From Isoptericola sp. AK164 (GTDB lineage Bacteria; Actinomycetota; Actinomycetes; Actinomycetales; Cellulomonadaceae), in the NCBI RefSeq assembly GCF_029643425.1, contig NZ_CP119106.1, positions 496,001 to 560,000 on the forward strand: a stretch of 64,000 bases of DNA. Direction: 5' to 3'. The notes below the pieces were generated by a model, which worked only from the letters and a program-made list of their open reading frames with translations, was not told where the DNA came from and did no database searches. The position numbers and the translations under genes are program-made. Positions 57,279 to 64,000 of the stretch are shown here, piece by piece. Every line of letters starts with the position of its first letter. Positions within the stretch are counted from its first letter, which is position 1.

Positions 57279-59969
57279 ATGACCGCTGCTCGTCTACGTC
57301 TACCTATCGCGATGGTCGCCGCCGTCGCGATCTTCCTGCTCGGCGCCGTCGTCGCGCTGCCCCAGGCGGTCGCCACCAACGACGGCGTCTGCACGACCGG
57401 TGAGGGGTGGGTGAAGTACGAGTACGAGGGCGGCGCCTTCGTGCAGGAGACCGGCGACGAAGAGCTCCTCGTCGAGGTGACCGAGACCAAGGACGGCGAC
57501 GAGCCGATGGCCGTGTCCGTCACGGCCCCCGACGGCTACCTCGTCTCCGAGGTCTGCGTGAAGGCCGGCACGGACAAGGTGTCGGAGCAGCTCTCGCCGG
57601 CCGTCCCGACCGTCACGATCGACGCACCTGAGAAGGCGGCGATCAGCCACTTCGCGGTGAAGCTCGTCGTGGACACGTGGGACTGGAACTGGGAGTACCC
57701 CGCACCGACGTGCGAGGGCACGCTCACGGTGACCTACCCCGACGACATCCCCGAGGGGCAGGCGAACGACGTCAACGTCAAGGTGAAGAACCTGGACACC
57801 GACGAAGTCGTCACGATCAACATCCACAACGACGAGGGCACCTGGACGGGCGAGCAGGTCTTCGACCCGACGTCCGAGCCCGAGTGGCCGGGCTGGGAGT
57901 CCTGGGCCTTCGTGTGGACCCAGGTCGCCGGCACGAACTACCACTGGAAGGGCCACGTCGAGGTCGGTTGCGACGAGCCCGTCGAGCCGTCCTTCGAGGC
58001 GGAGGCCACGCCCGCCGTCTGCGTCGACGGCGAGACCGAGGGCGGTTCCTTCACCTACACCGTCACCGTCGGCAGCGAGCACGGTACCCGGAACTTCCAG
58101 GTGAAGGATCTCGGTGACGGGACCGGTGGCACCGCCGAGACCTACTACCGCGCCGACGGCACGATCGGCGCCCCGGGCGAGATCGTGACCTTCGCGACCA
58201 TCGAGGCCGGCGCGACGGCCACGCTGAGCCTCGACGACCTGCCCCCGGGGGACTACCGCGTCGTCTCCGACGGGTCGCGGAAGGTCAAGAAGCAGTACAA
58301 GTGGGACTTCACGATCGAGGCGCCCGAGGACTGCGGACCGACCGAGGAGATCTCCCCGACGGTGCAGGTGACCCAGGCGCAGTGCCTGCCGCAGCCGCAG
58401 GTGGTCAAGGGGCAGACGCTCGCGCCGGCGTCGATCGCGGTGACCGGCGTCTCGTCGGCCTCCGTGACGGTCACCGGCCCGACCGGCACGGTCGAGGACC
58501 TGGACGACCTGGTGCCCGGCAGCTACACGATCACGGTGACGCCGGCGGAGGGGCAGGTCTTCGGATCGCTGGGTGACGGCTGGATCGTCGAGGACGGCGT
58601 CGCCAGCCTCGAGGTCGAGATCGTCGAGGTCGCCGACTGCTGGGAGCACGTCGTCGTGACGCCTCCGGCCCCGGAGTACGTCGACCAGTGCGGTACGGAG
58701 TCCGACGACGTCCTGCTGCCCGAGGACTCCCTCGAGGGGTCGTGGAAGCTCGGCTCGAAGGTCGACATGGGCGACGGCACGACCCGCTGGCGCGTCGTCT
58801 TCACCCCGGCCGAGGGATACGTCCTGGCCGACGAGGGAACGTGGGACAAGGTCGTCGACGGCAAGGCCGTGTGGCTGTTCTTCACCGACAATCGTGACTG
58901 CGTCACGGCCGAGCCGCCCGCCGTCCAGCTCGTCTGCGGCATCGGCGCCGAGCAGGCCGTGACGTTCCCCGAGATCGACGGGGTCACCTACTCCATGTGG
59001 CAGGCCCCGTCCGGCCTGTACACGATCAAGGCCGAGGTCGACCCGTCGACCCACATCCTGCTCAACGGATCGGCGCAGAACCCGCACGTCAAGTGGTTCA
59101 AGCTGGACCTGGGTGCCGCCGAGGAGGAGTGCCCGCCGGAGCCGAAGGAGATCACACCGCCGGCGCCGACGCCCGCCGATCAGTGCGGGACCGAGGTGAA
59201 CCTCACTGTGGACCTCCCCGAGTCCGACAAGGTGACCTTCACGACCGAGAGCACCGAGACCGGTGTCGTCGTGGCCGCGACGCCGAACCCGGGCTACGTC
59301 TTCGCCGAGCCCGAGGGGCAGAGCGCCGAGGAGTGGAGCTGGACGTTCACCGACTCGCTCGAGGCATGCGCGGAGCCGACGCTGGCCGGGTCCCTCGCTG
59401 CGGGTGAGTGCGTCGCGGACGCCCCGTGGATCAACTACGACGTCCGGCTCACGGACCCGGACGGCCAGAGCGCGGCCACGAGTGCATTCCTCGTCCTGAG
59501 CGACGGCACGCACGAGGAGACGCTGCCGCTGGGCGAGCTCGACGCCGACGGCATGCTGTCGGGCCGCACCCTGTGGCCCGGTGCCTCGGTCGCCGACGAC
59601 GGCGTGACGCCCACCGGCTGGCCGGGCTGGGCCCAGCGCGCCGACGGCACCTGGGTGGAGACCGACGGCAACTACGCCTGGACCCGCGGTGACATCACAG
59701 CGACCCTCGTGGTCAACCCGGAGGTGGCCGTCGACCTGGCCTACCCGCCGGCCACGCCGAACTGCGCGGCCGAGCCGCCGCAGACGGACCCGACGCCGGC
59801 GCCCTCCGATCCGGTCGACGCGAGCGACGAGCCGACACCGGACGCAGAGATCGCCTCTGACGGCGACCCGCTCCCGCAGACCGGTTCGGACATCGCACTG
59901 GTCGCGATCGGCGCCCTGGTGCTGATCGCTACCGGTGGCGCGTTCCTCTGGCTCCGCCGGCGCGCCTGA
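57279..59969 (+). CDS. Sortase-anchored (LPQTG) surface protein with repeated Ig-like domains
   Basis: 896 residues. A signal peptide (LPIAMVAAVAIFLLGAVVAL, cleavage near residue 33) precedes a large beta-rich exterior. Several modules each end with a Cys, and two similar ones begin PPAPEYVDQCGTESDDVLLP and PPAPTPADQCGTEVNLTVDL. The C-terminus is a Pro/Asp-rich spacer, LPQTG, then the membrane helix DIALVAIGALVLIATGGAFLW and RRRA, the classic class A sorting signal. No sortase gene is in the window. It may be a cell-wall adhesin or a scaffold; Thr/Glu richness and repeats suggest elongation by duplication. No enzyme motif is seen. Confidence 0.9.
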   Translation: MTAARLRLPIAMVAAVAIFLLGAVVALPQAVATNDGVCTTGEGWVKYEYEGGAFVQETGDEELLVEVTETKDGDEPMAVSVTAPDGYLVSEVCVKAGTDKVSEQLSPAVPTVTIDAPEKAAISHFAVKLVVDTWDWNWEYPAPTCEGTLTVTYPDDIPEGQANDVNVKVKNLDTDEVVTINIHNDEGTWTGEQVFDPTSEPEWPGWESWAFVWTQVAGTNYHWKGHVEVGCDEPVEPSFEAEATPAVCVDGETEGGSFTYTVTVGSEHGTRNFQVKDLGDGTGGTAETYYRADGTIGAPGEIVTFATIEAGATATLSLDDLPPGDYRVVSDGSRKVKKQYKWDFTIEAPEDCGPTEEISPTVQVTQAQCLPQPQVVKGQTLAPASIAVTGVSSASVTVTGPTGTVEDLDDLVPGSYTITVTPAEGQVFGSLGDGWIVEDGVASLEVEIVEVADCWEHVVVTPPAPEYVDQCGTESDDVLLPEDSLEGSWKLGSKVDMGDGTTRWRVVFTPAEGYVLADEGTWDKVVDGKAVWLFFTDNRDCVTAEPPAVQLVCGIGAEQAVTFPEIDGVTYSMWQAPSGLYTIKAEVDPSTHILLNGSAQNPHVKWFKLDLGAAEEECPPEPKEITPPAPTPADQCGTEVNLTVDLPESDKVTFTTESTETGVVVAATPNPGYVFAEPEGQSAEEWSWTFTDSLEACAEPTLAGSLAAGECVADAPWINYDVRLTDPDGQSAATSAFLVLSDGTHEETLPLGELDADGMLSGRTLWPGASVADDGVTPTGWPGWAQRADGTWVETDGNYAWTRGDITATLVVNPEVAVDLAYPPATPNCAAEPPQTDPTPAPSDPVDASDEPTPDAEIASDGDPLPQTGSDIALVAIGALVLIATGGAFLWLRRRA

Positions 59970-59989
59970 CCTGAGGGTCACCCGCTGAA

Positions 59990-60020
59990 GGGCCCGACCG
60001 GGATCGTCCCGGTCGGGCCC
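59990..60020. terminator. Hairpin after the surface-protein gene
   Basis: Perfect 14-bp stem GGGCCCGACCGGGA / TCCCGGTCGGGCCC with loop TCG, between convergent genes. Confidence 0.8.
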
Positions 60021-60073
60021 TCGGCGTTCGGGCGGACGAGGGCCCCCGGACGGCCGGTCGTCGGCGCGGGTCG

Positions 60074-61078
60074 TCAGCGCGACAGGCGGGAGCGGACGTC
60101 GCCGCGGTGGCACACGAGTCGACCGGCGTCGACCCGCAGCTCGGCGACGAGGACGCTCGAGCGGCGGCCTTCGACGGAGTCCGGGTCGGCGGCGGTGCGC
60201 CCGGGGTGCGTGAAGTAGACGATCCACGCGACGGCGTCCGGGGCGTCCGGGTCGTCGGTGAGCACCTCGACGTGGGCGTGGTGCCCGGGAGCCACGTCGT
60301 CGGGCCGGTCCGCCGACTCGTCGAGGATCAGGCCCTGCGGCTCCCAGTGCTCGAGATCGTCCGACCGGTAGACCATCTGTCCCCGCCACTCGTCGACGAC
60401 CATCCAGTACCGGCCCGACAGCCGGAACGTCTTCGCGCCCTCGTGGGGGCGTCCGCCGATCACCTGCCCGTGCACCGTCCAGGTCCACAGGTCGGGCGAG
60501 TCCGCGGCCCAGGTGGTCGAGTCGTCGGCCTCGTCCTTGTACCAGATCCGCCACCCGCCGTCGGGCAGGCGGTGGACGCAGGCGTCGATGACGCGGTCGG
60601 AGCTCAGCGGCAGCGGGCCGTGATCGGTCCACCGCTCCAGGTCGAGGCTGGTCAGGTGGTGGATCCTGCGGTCGTTCCCCTCCCACCGGTCCGGGACGCC
60701 GGGCACGACGGTGAGGTACATGTGGAACGTCCCGTCGACCGCCACGACCTCGGGCGCCCAGTAGGTGTCGCGGGGCGCCGTGCCGGTCACCGGCAGCCCG
60801 TCGGCGGCGCCGAGGGTGCCGATGTAGCGCCAGGTCGCGCCGCCGTCGTCGGACGTCGCGACCCCGAGGTCGGTGCCGTGCACCCAGGTGACGCCCGGTC
60901 CGTCGGCCGCCGGCCTGCGCTGCGTCCACAGCATCCGCCAGTCGCCGTCGGGGTGCCGGACGACGAGCGGGTCGGTGGCGCCGTCGTGCACCGGGTCGCG
61001 CCATACGGGGGCGGGCAGCGGTGCGTGCGGTGCGGTGGGGCGCTGGGCGGGTCGGTTCGTCGTGCGGCGTTCCGTCAT
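60074..61078 (-). CDS. Five-bladed beta-propeller glycosidase (GH43-like), cytoplasmic
   Basis: 334 residues, no signal peptide. Propeller features are the base-like Asp in WRDPVHDGATDPLVV, TYWAPEVVAVDGTFHMYLTVV (the WAPE block of the GH43/GH117-type clan), IDACVHRLPDGGWRIWYKDE and an acidic SGRYWMVVDEWRGQM. The exact family and catalytic acid are not certain. ATG 61078 lies just past the stop of the LacI gene on the same strand (1-bp gap), so the two form an operon and this enzyme is probably under that regulator. A pectin-fragment substrate is inferred only from context. Confidence 0.75.
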   Translation of the reverse strand: MTERRTTNRPAQRPTAPHAPLPAPVWRDPVHDGATDPLVVRHPDGDWRMLWTQRRPAADGPGVTWVHGTDLGVATSDDGGATWRYIGTLGAADGLPVTGTAPRDTYWAPEVVAVDGTFHMYLTVVPGVPDRWEGNDRRIHHLTSLDLERWTDHGPLPLSSDRVIDACVHRLPDGGWRIWYKDEADDSTTWAADSPDLWTWTVHGQVIGGRPHEGAKTFRLSGRYWMVVDEWRGQMVYRSDDLEHWEPQGLILDESADRPDDVAPGHHAHVEVLTDDPDAPDAVAWIVYFTHPGRTAADPDSVEGRRSSVLVAELRVDAGRLVCHRGDVRSRLSR

Positions 61079-61079
61079 G

Positions 61080-62096
61080 TCATCCCGTTCCGGTGGTGGA
61101 CTCCCGCACGACCAGCTCGGGCTGGAAGACGACCTGCTCGGCGCTCTCGTCGTCGGCCAGGAGCAGGTCGGCGGCGCGGTAGCCCAGGGCGTGCATGGGC
61201 TGGCGGACCGACGTCAGCGGCGTGGCGAGCTCGCCGGCGAAGGTGACGTCGTCGTAGCCGACGACGGCCATGCCGGACGGGACGGGCACCTCGGCCGCGC
61301 GCAGCGTGCGCAGGGCGCCGAGCGCCGTGAGGTCGTTGACGCACAGGGTCGCGGTGGGCCGGCGCTCCATGGCGAGGACCCGCTCGGTCCCGGCCTGGCC
61401 GCCGTCCGCGTTGAGCGCGGTGATCGTGATCTCCTCCAGGCACGTCGCGGGGTCGAGACCGGCCTCGACGAGGGCGTCGTGGATACCGGCCGAGCGGTCG
61501 GCGCACTGCCGGATCGTGTGCGGGCCGTTGAGGAAGGCCAGGTGCTCGTGGCCGAGGTCGATCAGGTGGCGGGCCGCGGCCGCGGCTCCGGCGCGGTCGT
61601 CCACCGCCACCGACGACAGTGCGGGGTCGGTGGAGGGTCGGTCCAGCAGGACGACGCGCAGGCCGCGGTCGTGCAGGGTGCGCAGGTGGTCGATGTCCGG
61701 GCCGGAGGGGACCACCATGACGCCCTGGACCCCGTGCTCCTCGAACAGCTTGAGGTAGCGGGCCTCCCGGTCGGGGTCCTCGTCCGAGCTGGCGAGCATG
61801 AGGGTGTACCCGGCCTCCTCGAGCCGGTCCTCGATGCCGCGCGCGACGTCGGTGAAGAACGGGTTCGCCACGTCGAGGACGATCGCGCCGGCGGTGGTGA
61901 TGGTGCCCGCCCGCAGCTGACGGGCCGAACCGTTGCGCACGAAGGAGAGCTCGGTGATCGCTGCCTCGACGCGCTCCCGGGTGGTGGGGGAGACGCGGTC
62001 GGGACGGTTGAGCACGTTGGAGACGGTGCCGACCGAGACCTCGGCGAGCCGGGCGACGTCGGCGATGGACGTCCGGCGCTTGGTGCGCGGTGGCAT
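61080..62096 (-). CDS. LacI-family regulator, probable controller of the rhamnose/galactan regulon
   Basis: 338 residues. HTH at SIADVARLAEVSVGTVSNVL with the VGTVSNVLN recognition helix. The effector domain shows AIVLDVANPFFTDVARGIED and, near the end, MAVVGYDDVTFAGELATPLT. ATG 62096 follows GGGGAGAGGAAGC; a -10-like TACTGT lies at 62114. It is encoded opposite the rhamnose mutarotase-isomerase operon and in operon with a propeller glycosidase, so it most likely senses a rhamnose-containing ligand. Near-identical operators occur here and before the ABC transporter and GH42 genes. Confidence 0.92.
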   Translation of the reverse strand: MPPRTKRRTSIADVARLAEVSVGTVSNVLNRPDRVSPTTRERVEAAITELSFVRNGSARQLRAGTITTAGAIVLDVANPFFTDVARGIEDRLEEAGYTLMLASSDEDPDREARYLKLFEEHGVQGVMVVPSGPDIDHLRTLHDRGLRVVLLDRPSTDPALSSVAVDDRAGAAAAARHLIDLGHEHLAFLNGPHTIRQCADRSAGIHDALVEAGLDPATCLEEITITALNADGGQAGTERVLAMERRPTATLCVNDLTALGALRTLRAAEVPVPSGMAVVGYDDVTFAGELATPLTSVRQPMHALGYRAADLLLADDESAEQVVFQPELVVRESTTGTG

Positions 62097-62113
62097 GCTT
62101 CCTCTCCCCGTCG

Positions 62114-62119
62114 ACAGTA
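62114..62119 (-). promoter_or_regulatory. -10-like TACTGT of the LacI-glycosidase operon
   Basis: TACTGT on the minus strand, about 18 nt before the LacI start codon; this operon has a short leader with a ribosome site. Confidence 0.4.
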
Positions 62120-62205
62120 GCGTGCGCTGCCGCCGGAGGTGAGCGGTGGCAGTGGTGCCACGGATCGTATCGGTTCGGGCGGTCCGTCGCCGCCTGCCGC
62201 GCCGG

Positions 62206-62224
62206 TAGGCTGGAAACCGCTTCC
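62206..62224 (+). promoter_or_regulatory. -10 hexamer and overlapping palindrome of the rhamnose operon
   Basis: TAGGCT (62206-62211) is the likely -10. TGGAAACCGCTTCC (62211-62224), an imperfect CG-centred palindrome of LacI/cre type, overlaps the start site, so a second regulator or a catabolite signal may act here. Confidence 0.5.
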
Positions 62225-62282
62225 CTGCGTCCGTGAGGACGGCTCTTGCGCCGCACGGGAGGACACGGGTACCTTGGAGGCG

Positions 62283-62296
62283 TTGAAACGATTCAT
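62283..62296. promoter_or_regulatory. LacI-type operator before the rhamnose genes
   Basis: TTGAAACGATTCAT, in the 5' leader of the mutarotase gene. Matches the sites at 47782 (reverse) and 56952. Confidence 0.7.
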
Positions 62297-62326
62297 CGCG
62301 CGTCGACGATGATGCGAGGAGGAACA

Positions 62327-62692
62327 GTGGGAGACGACGGTAAGCGCCGGGTCATGTTCCAGTTCCGGGTCCACCCGGACCGGCTGGAGGAGTACGGTCG
62401 CCGCCACGGCGAGGTCTGGCCCGAGATGCTGCGGGCCCTGCACGAGGCCGGCTGGGAGAACTACTCGATCTTCACCGCACCCGACGGTCAGGTCGTGGGC
62501 TACTTCGAGAGCGCCGACCCGGACGCCGCGCGGGCCCGGATGGGGCTGACCGAGGTCAACGCCCGCTGGCAGGCCGAGATGGCCGAGTTCTTCGACGGCG
62601 ACGGACCGGACGCGACCATGACCGAGCTGACGCCGGTCTTCCACCTCGAGACGCAGCTCGCCGCCGCGGACGCCGCGGACGACCAGGACTGA
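62327..62692 (+). CDS. rhaM: L-rhamnose mutarotase
   Basis: 121 residues. Interconverts the alpha and beta anomers of L-rhamnose. The RhaM fold starts KRRVMFQFRVHPDRLEEYGRRH, with the catalytic-site His after Arg, and continues WPEMLRALHEAGWENYSIFT and VVGYFESADP, then MTELTPVFHLE near the end, all family blocks. GTG 62327 is preceded by GAGGAGGAAC, a strong site, and gives the normal length; the upstream in-frame extension is unlikely. It lies 12 bp ahead of rhamnose isomerase. Confidence 0.93.
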   Translation: MGDDGKRRVMFQFRVHPDRLEEYGRRHGEVWPEMLRALHEAGWENYSIFTAPDGQVVGYFESADPDAARARMGLTEVNARWQAEMAEFFDGDGPDATMTELTPVFHLETQLAAADAADDQD

Positions 62693-62704
62693 GAGAAGGA
62701 CACC

Positions 62705-63871
62705 ATGCCCAGCTTCGACGACATCACCCCGGTCCTGGACCGCCTCGCCATCGAGGTGCCGTCCTGGGCCTACGGCAACTCCGGCACCCGCTTCAAGGTG
62801 TTCTCCACCCCGGGCACGCCGCGCACCCCCGAGGAGAAGATCGCCGACGCCGCCCAGGTCCACCGGCTCACCGGACTGGCCCCCACCGTCGCGCTGCACA
62901 TCCCGTGGGACAAGGTCGACGACTACGCGGCGCTGCGCCGGTACGCCAACGACCAGGGCGTCGACCTCGGGACGATCAACTCCAACACGTTCCAGGACGA
63001 CGTCTACAAGCTCGGCTCGCTGACGCACACCGACCCCGCGGTCCGCCGGAAGGCGATCGACCATCACCTCGACTGCATCGAGATCATGCACGCCACCGGG
63101 TCGAAGGACCTGAAGATCTGGCTGGCCGACGGCTCGAACTACCCCGGGCAGGCGGACATCCGCACCCGCCAGGACCTGCTGCACGAGGCGTTGACCGAGA
63201 TCTACGGCCGGCTCGGCGACGACCACCGCATGGTGCTCGAGTACAAGTTCTTCGAGCCGGCCTTCTACCACACCGACGTGCCGGACTGGGGCACCTCCTA
63301 CGCCCAGGTCGCCGCGCTCGGCGAGAAGGCGTTCGTCTGCCTCGACACGGGCCACCACGCCCCGGGCACCAACATCGAGTTCATCGTCGCCCAGCTCCTG
63401 CGGCTCGGGAAGCTCGGCTCCTTCGACTTCAACTCGCGGTTCTACGCCGACGACGACCTCATCGTCGGTGCCGCCGACCCGTTCCAGCTCTTCCGCATCA
63501 TGGCCGAGGTCATCCGCGGCGGCGGCCTCGACGAGGGCTCCCAGGTCGCGCTGATGCTCGACCAGTGCCACAACATCGAGGACAAGGTCCCCGGCCAGAT
63601 CCGGTCGGTGCTCAACGTCCAGGAGATGACCGCCCGCGCGCTGCTGCTCGACCGGGAGGCCCTGACCGCGGCGCAGGAGAACGGCGACGTCCTGGGGGCC
63701 AACGCGATCTACATGGACGCCTTCTACACCGACGTGCGCCCGCTGCTCGCCGAGTACCGCGAGAAGCGCGGCCTGCCCGCCGACCCCATGGCCGCGTTCG
63801 CCGAGTCGGGCTACCTGCCGAAGATCGCCGCCGAGCGCGTGGGCGGTCAGCAGGCCGGCTGGGGCGCCTGA
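62705..63871 (+). CDS. rhaI: L-rhamnose isomerase
   Basis: 388 residues, of the RhaI type found in actinobacteria and Pseudomonas rather than the E. coli RhaA length class. Converts L-rhamnose to L-rhamnulose in the cytoplasm. Recognisable segments are PSWAYGNSGTRFKVF at the start, VALHIPWDKVDDY, VDLGTINSNTFQDDVYKLGS (the metal-site region), LEYKFFEPAFYHTDVPDWGT (the Glu and His ligands) and CLDTGHHAPGTNIEFIV. The start follows GAGAAGGA. The usual next enzyme (rhamnulose aldolase/kinase) would lie beyond the window edge or elsewhere. Confidence 0.96.
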   Translation: MPSFDDITPVLDRLAIEVPSWAYGNSGTRFKVFSTPGTPRTPEEKIADAAQVHRLTGLAPTVALHIPWDKVDDYAALRRYANDQGVDLGTINSNTFQDDVYKLGSLTHTDPAVRRKAIDHHLDCIEIMHATGSKDLKIWLADGSNYPGQADIRTRQDLLHEALTEIYGRLGDDHRMVLEYKFFEPAFYHTDVPDWGTSYAQVAALGEKAFVCLDTGHHAPGTNIEFIVAQLLRLGKLGSFDFNSRFYADDDLIVGAADPFQLFRIMAEVIRGGGLDEGSQVALMLDQCHNIEDKVPGQIRSVLNVQEMTARALLLDREALTAAQENGDVLGANAIYMDAFYTDVRPLLAEYREKRGLPADPMAAFAESGYLPKIAAERVGGQQAGWGA

Positions 63872-63874
63872 GGC

Positions 63875-64000
63875 ATGAGCACGACGACGGCGTCGACGGC
63901 GACGGCGAGCATCCGTGAGGAGGTGCTCGCCGGCCCGCACGGCGACCTGCGCGTCCGGGTGTACCGGCCCGGCTCCGGTGCTCCCGTGGCCGGGCTGGTC
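63875..64000 (+). CDS. Alpha/beta hydrolase N-terminus (3' end cut off)
   Basis: The first 42 residues are visible: MSTTTASTATASIREEV, then LAGPHGDLRVRVYRPG and APVAGLV. The GPHGDLRVRVYRP opening followed by a hydrophobic GLV strand is typical of alpha/beta hydrolases of the HSL/esterase type just before their HGGxW oxyanion loop. ATG 63875 starts 3 bp after the isomerase stop, so it is co-transcribed with the rhamnose genes. It could be a carbohydrate esterase acting on acetylated pectin fragments, but nothing in the visible part proves that. Confidence 0.5.
   Translation, partial: MSTTTASTATASIREEVLAGPHGDLRVRVYRPGSGAPVAGLV

Noticed and set aside
57300-61004. 1234-residue open frame on the minus strand
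   Set aside because: It mirrors the LPQTG surface protein and the propeller glycosidase; it has no domain and the plus-strand gene has a signal peptide and sorting motif.
63875-64000. Rhamnulose aldolase or kinase as the next rhamnose gene
   Set aside because: The visible N-terminus (GPHGDLRVRVYRP) fits an alpha/beta hydrolase, not RhaB or RhaD.

Overview
The window is very GC-rich, strongly GC-biased at third codon positions, and uses GTG starts freely. It looks like a chromosome segment from a Gram-positive actinobacterium, probably order Micrococcales near Cellulomonadaceae or Promicromonosporaceae. This is an inference from the topA, tmk, holB, peptidase, tRNA-Thr order, an actinobacterial ClpC, an LPQTG wall-anchored protein and many plant-polysaccharide genes. 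At least 20 genes start exactly 6-8 nt after a -10-like hexamer (TAnnnT or CAnnnT) and lack a Shine-Dalgarno sequence, so leaderless transcription appears common.

Layout. 1-11.6 kb holds mixed single genes: a truncated membrane protein, a double HAD-domain protein, a LacI regulator with a perfect operator, a DinB-like protein, two tandem paralogous envelope proteins, a methyltransferase, a hydrolase, a LysR regulator, a secreted CAP-domain protein, YnfA and a PAP2 phosphatase. 11.8-22.1 kb is the housekeeping core: topA, an OhrR-like regulator with a Gfo/Idh/MocA oxidoreductase, tmk-holB, a lipoprotein peptidase and tRNA-Thr(CGU). 22.1-29.9 kb is accessory: a DUF2199-like gene, a leucine-rich-repeat gene, a frameshifted SnoaL-like gene, membrane proteins, a CPBP protease, a second-type peptide deformylase and a surface protein. 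30.0-37.1 kb has a GH43 arabinofuranosidase with a LacY-type symporter, a universal stress protein and clpC.

40-64 kb is mostly a carbohydrate region best read as a pectin / rhamnogalacturonan-I utilisation locus. It has KDPG aldolase, KDG kinase, uronate isomerase, a fructuronate or tagaturonate reductase, two LacI regulators, an ABC sugar transporter with a DUF624 protein, a Gfo/Idh/MocA-PmoA-cupin operon, GH42 beta-galactosidase, a propeller glycosidase, rhamnose mutarotase and rhamnose isomerase. Near-identical operator sequences lie before the ABC transporter, the GH42 gene and the rhamnose genes, so one LacI regulator may control all three. The uronate dehydratase, rhamnulose kinase and aldolase are not in the window.

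The most unusual non-coding content is two repeat families. One is a 64-bp perfect palindrome present twice (3577 and 54750), with identical 26-nt outer arms but different, still self-complementary cores; both copies sit between convergent genes. The other is a 20-bp-period repeat built on GAGGTAGGCAACCTTCCGCC in three clusters (21721, 36986, 42516), each touching the 3' end of a gene. One cluster has units in both orientations.
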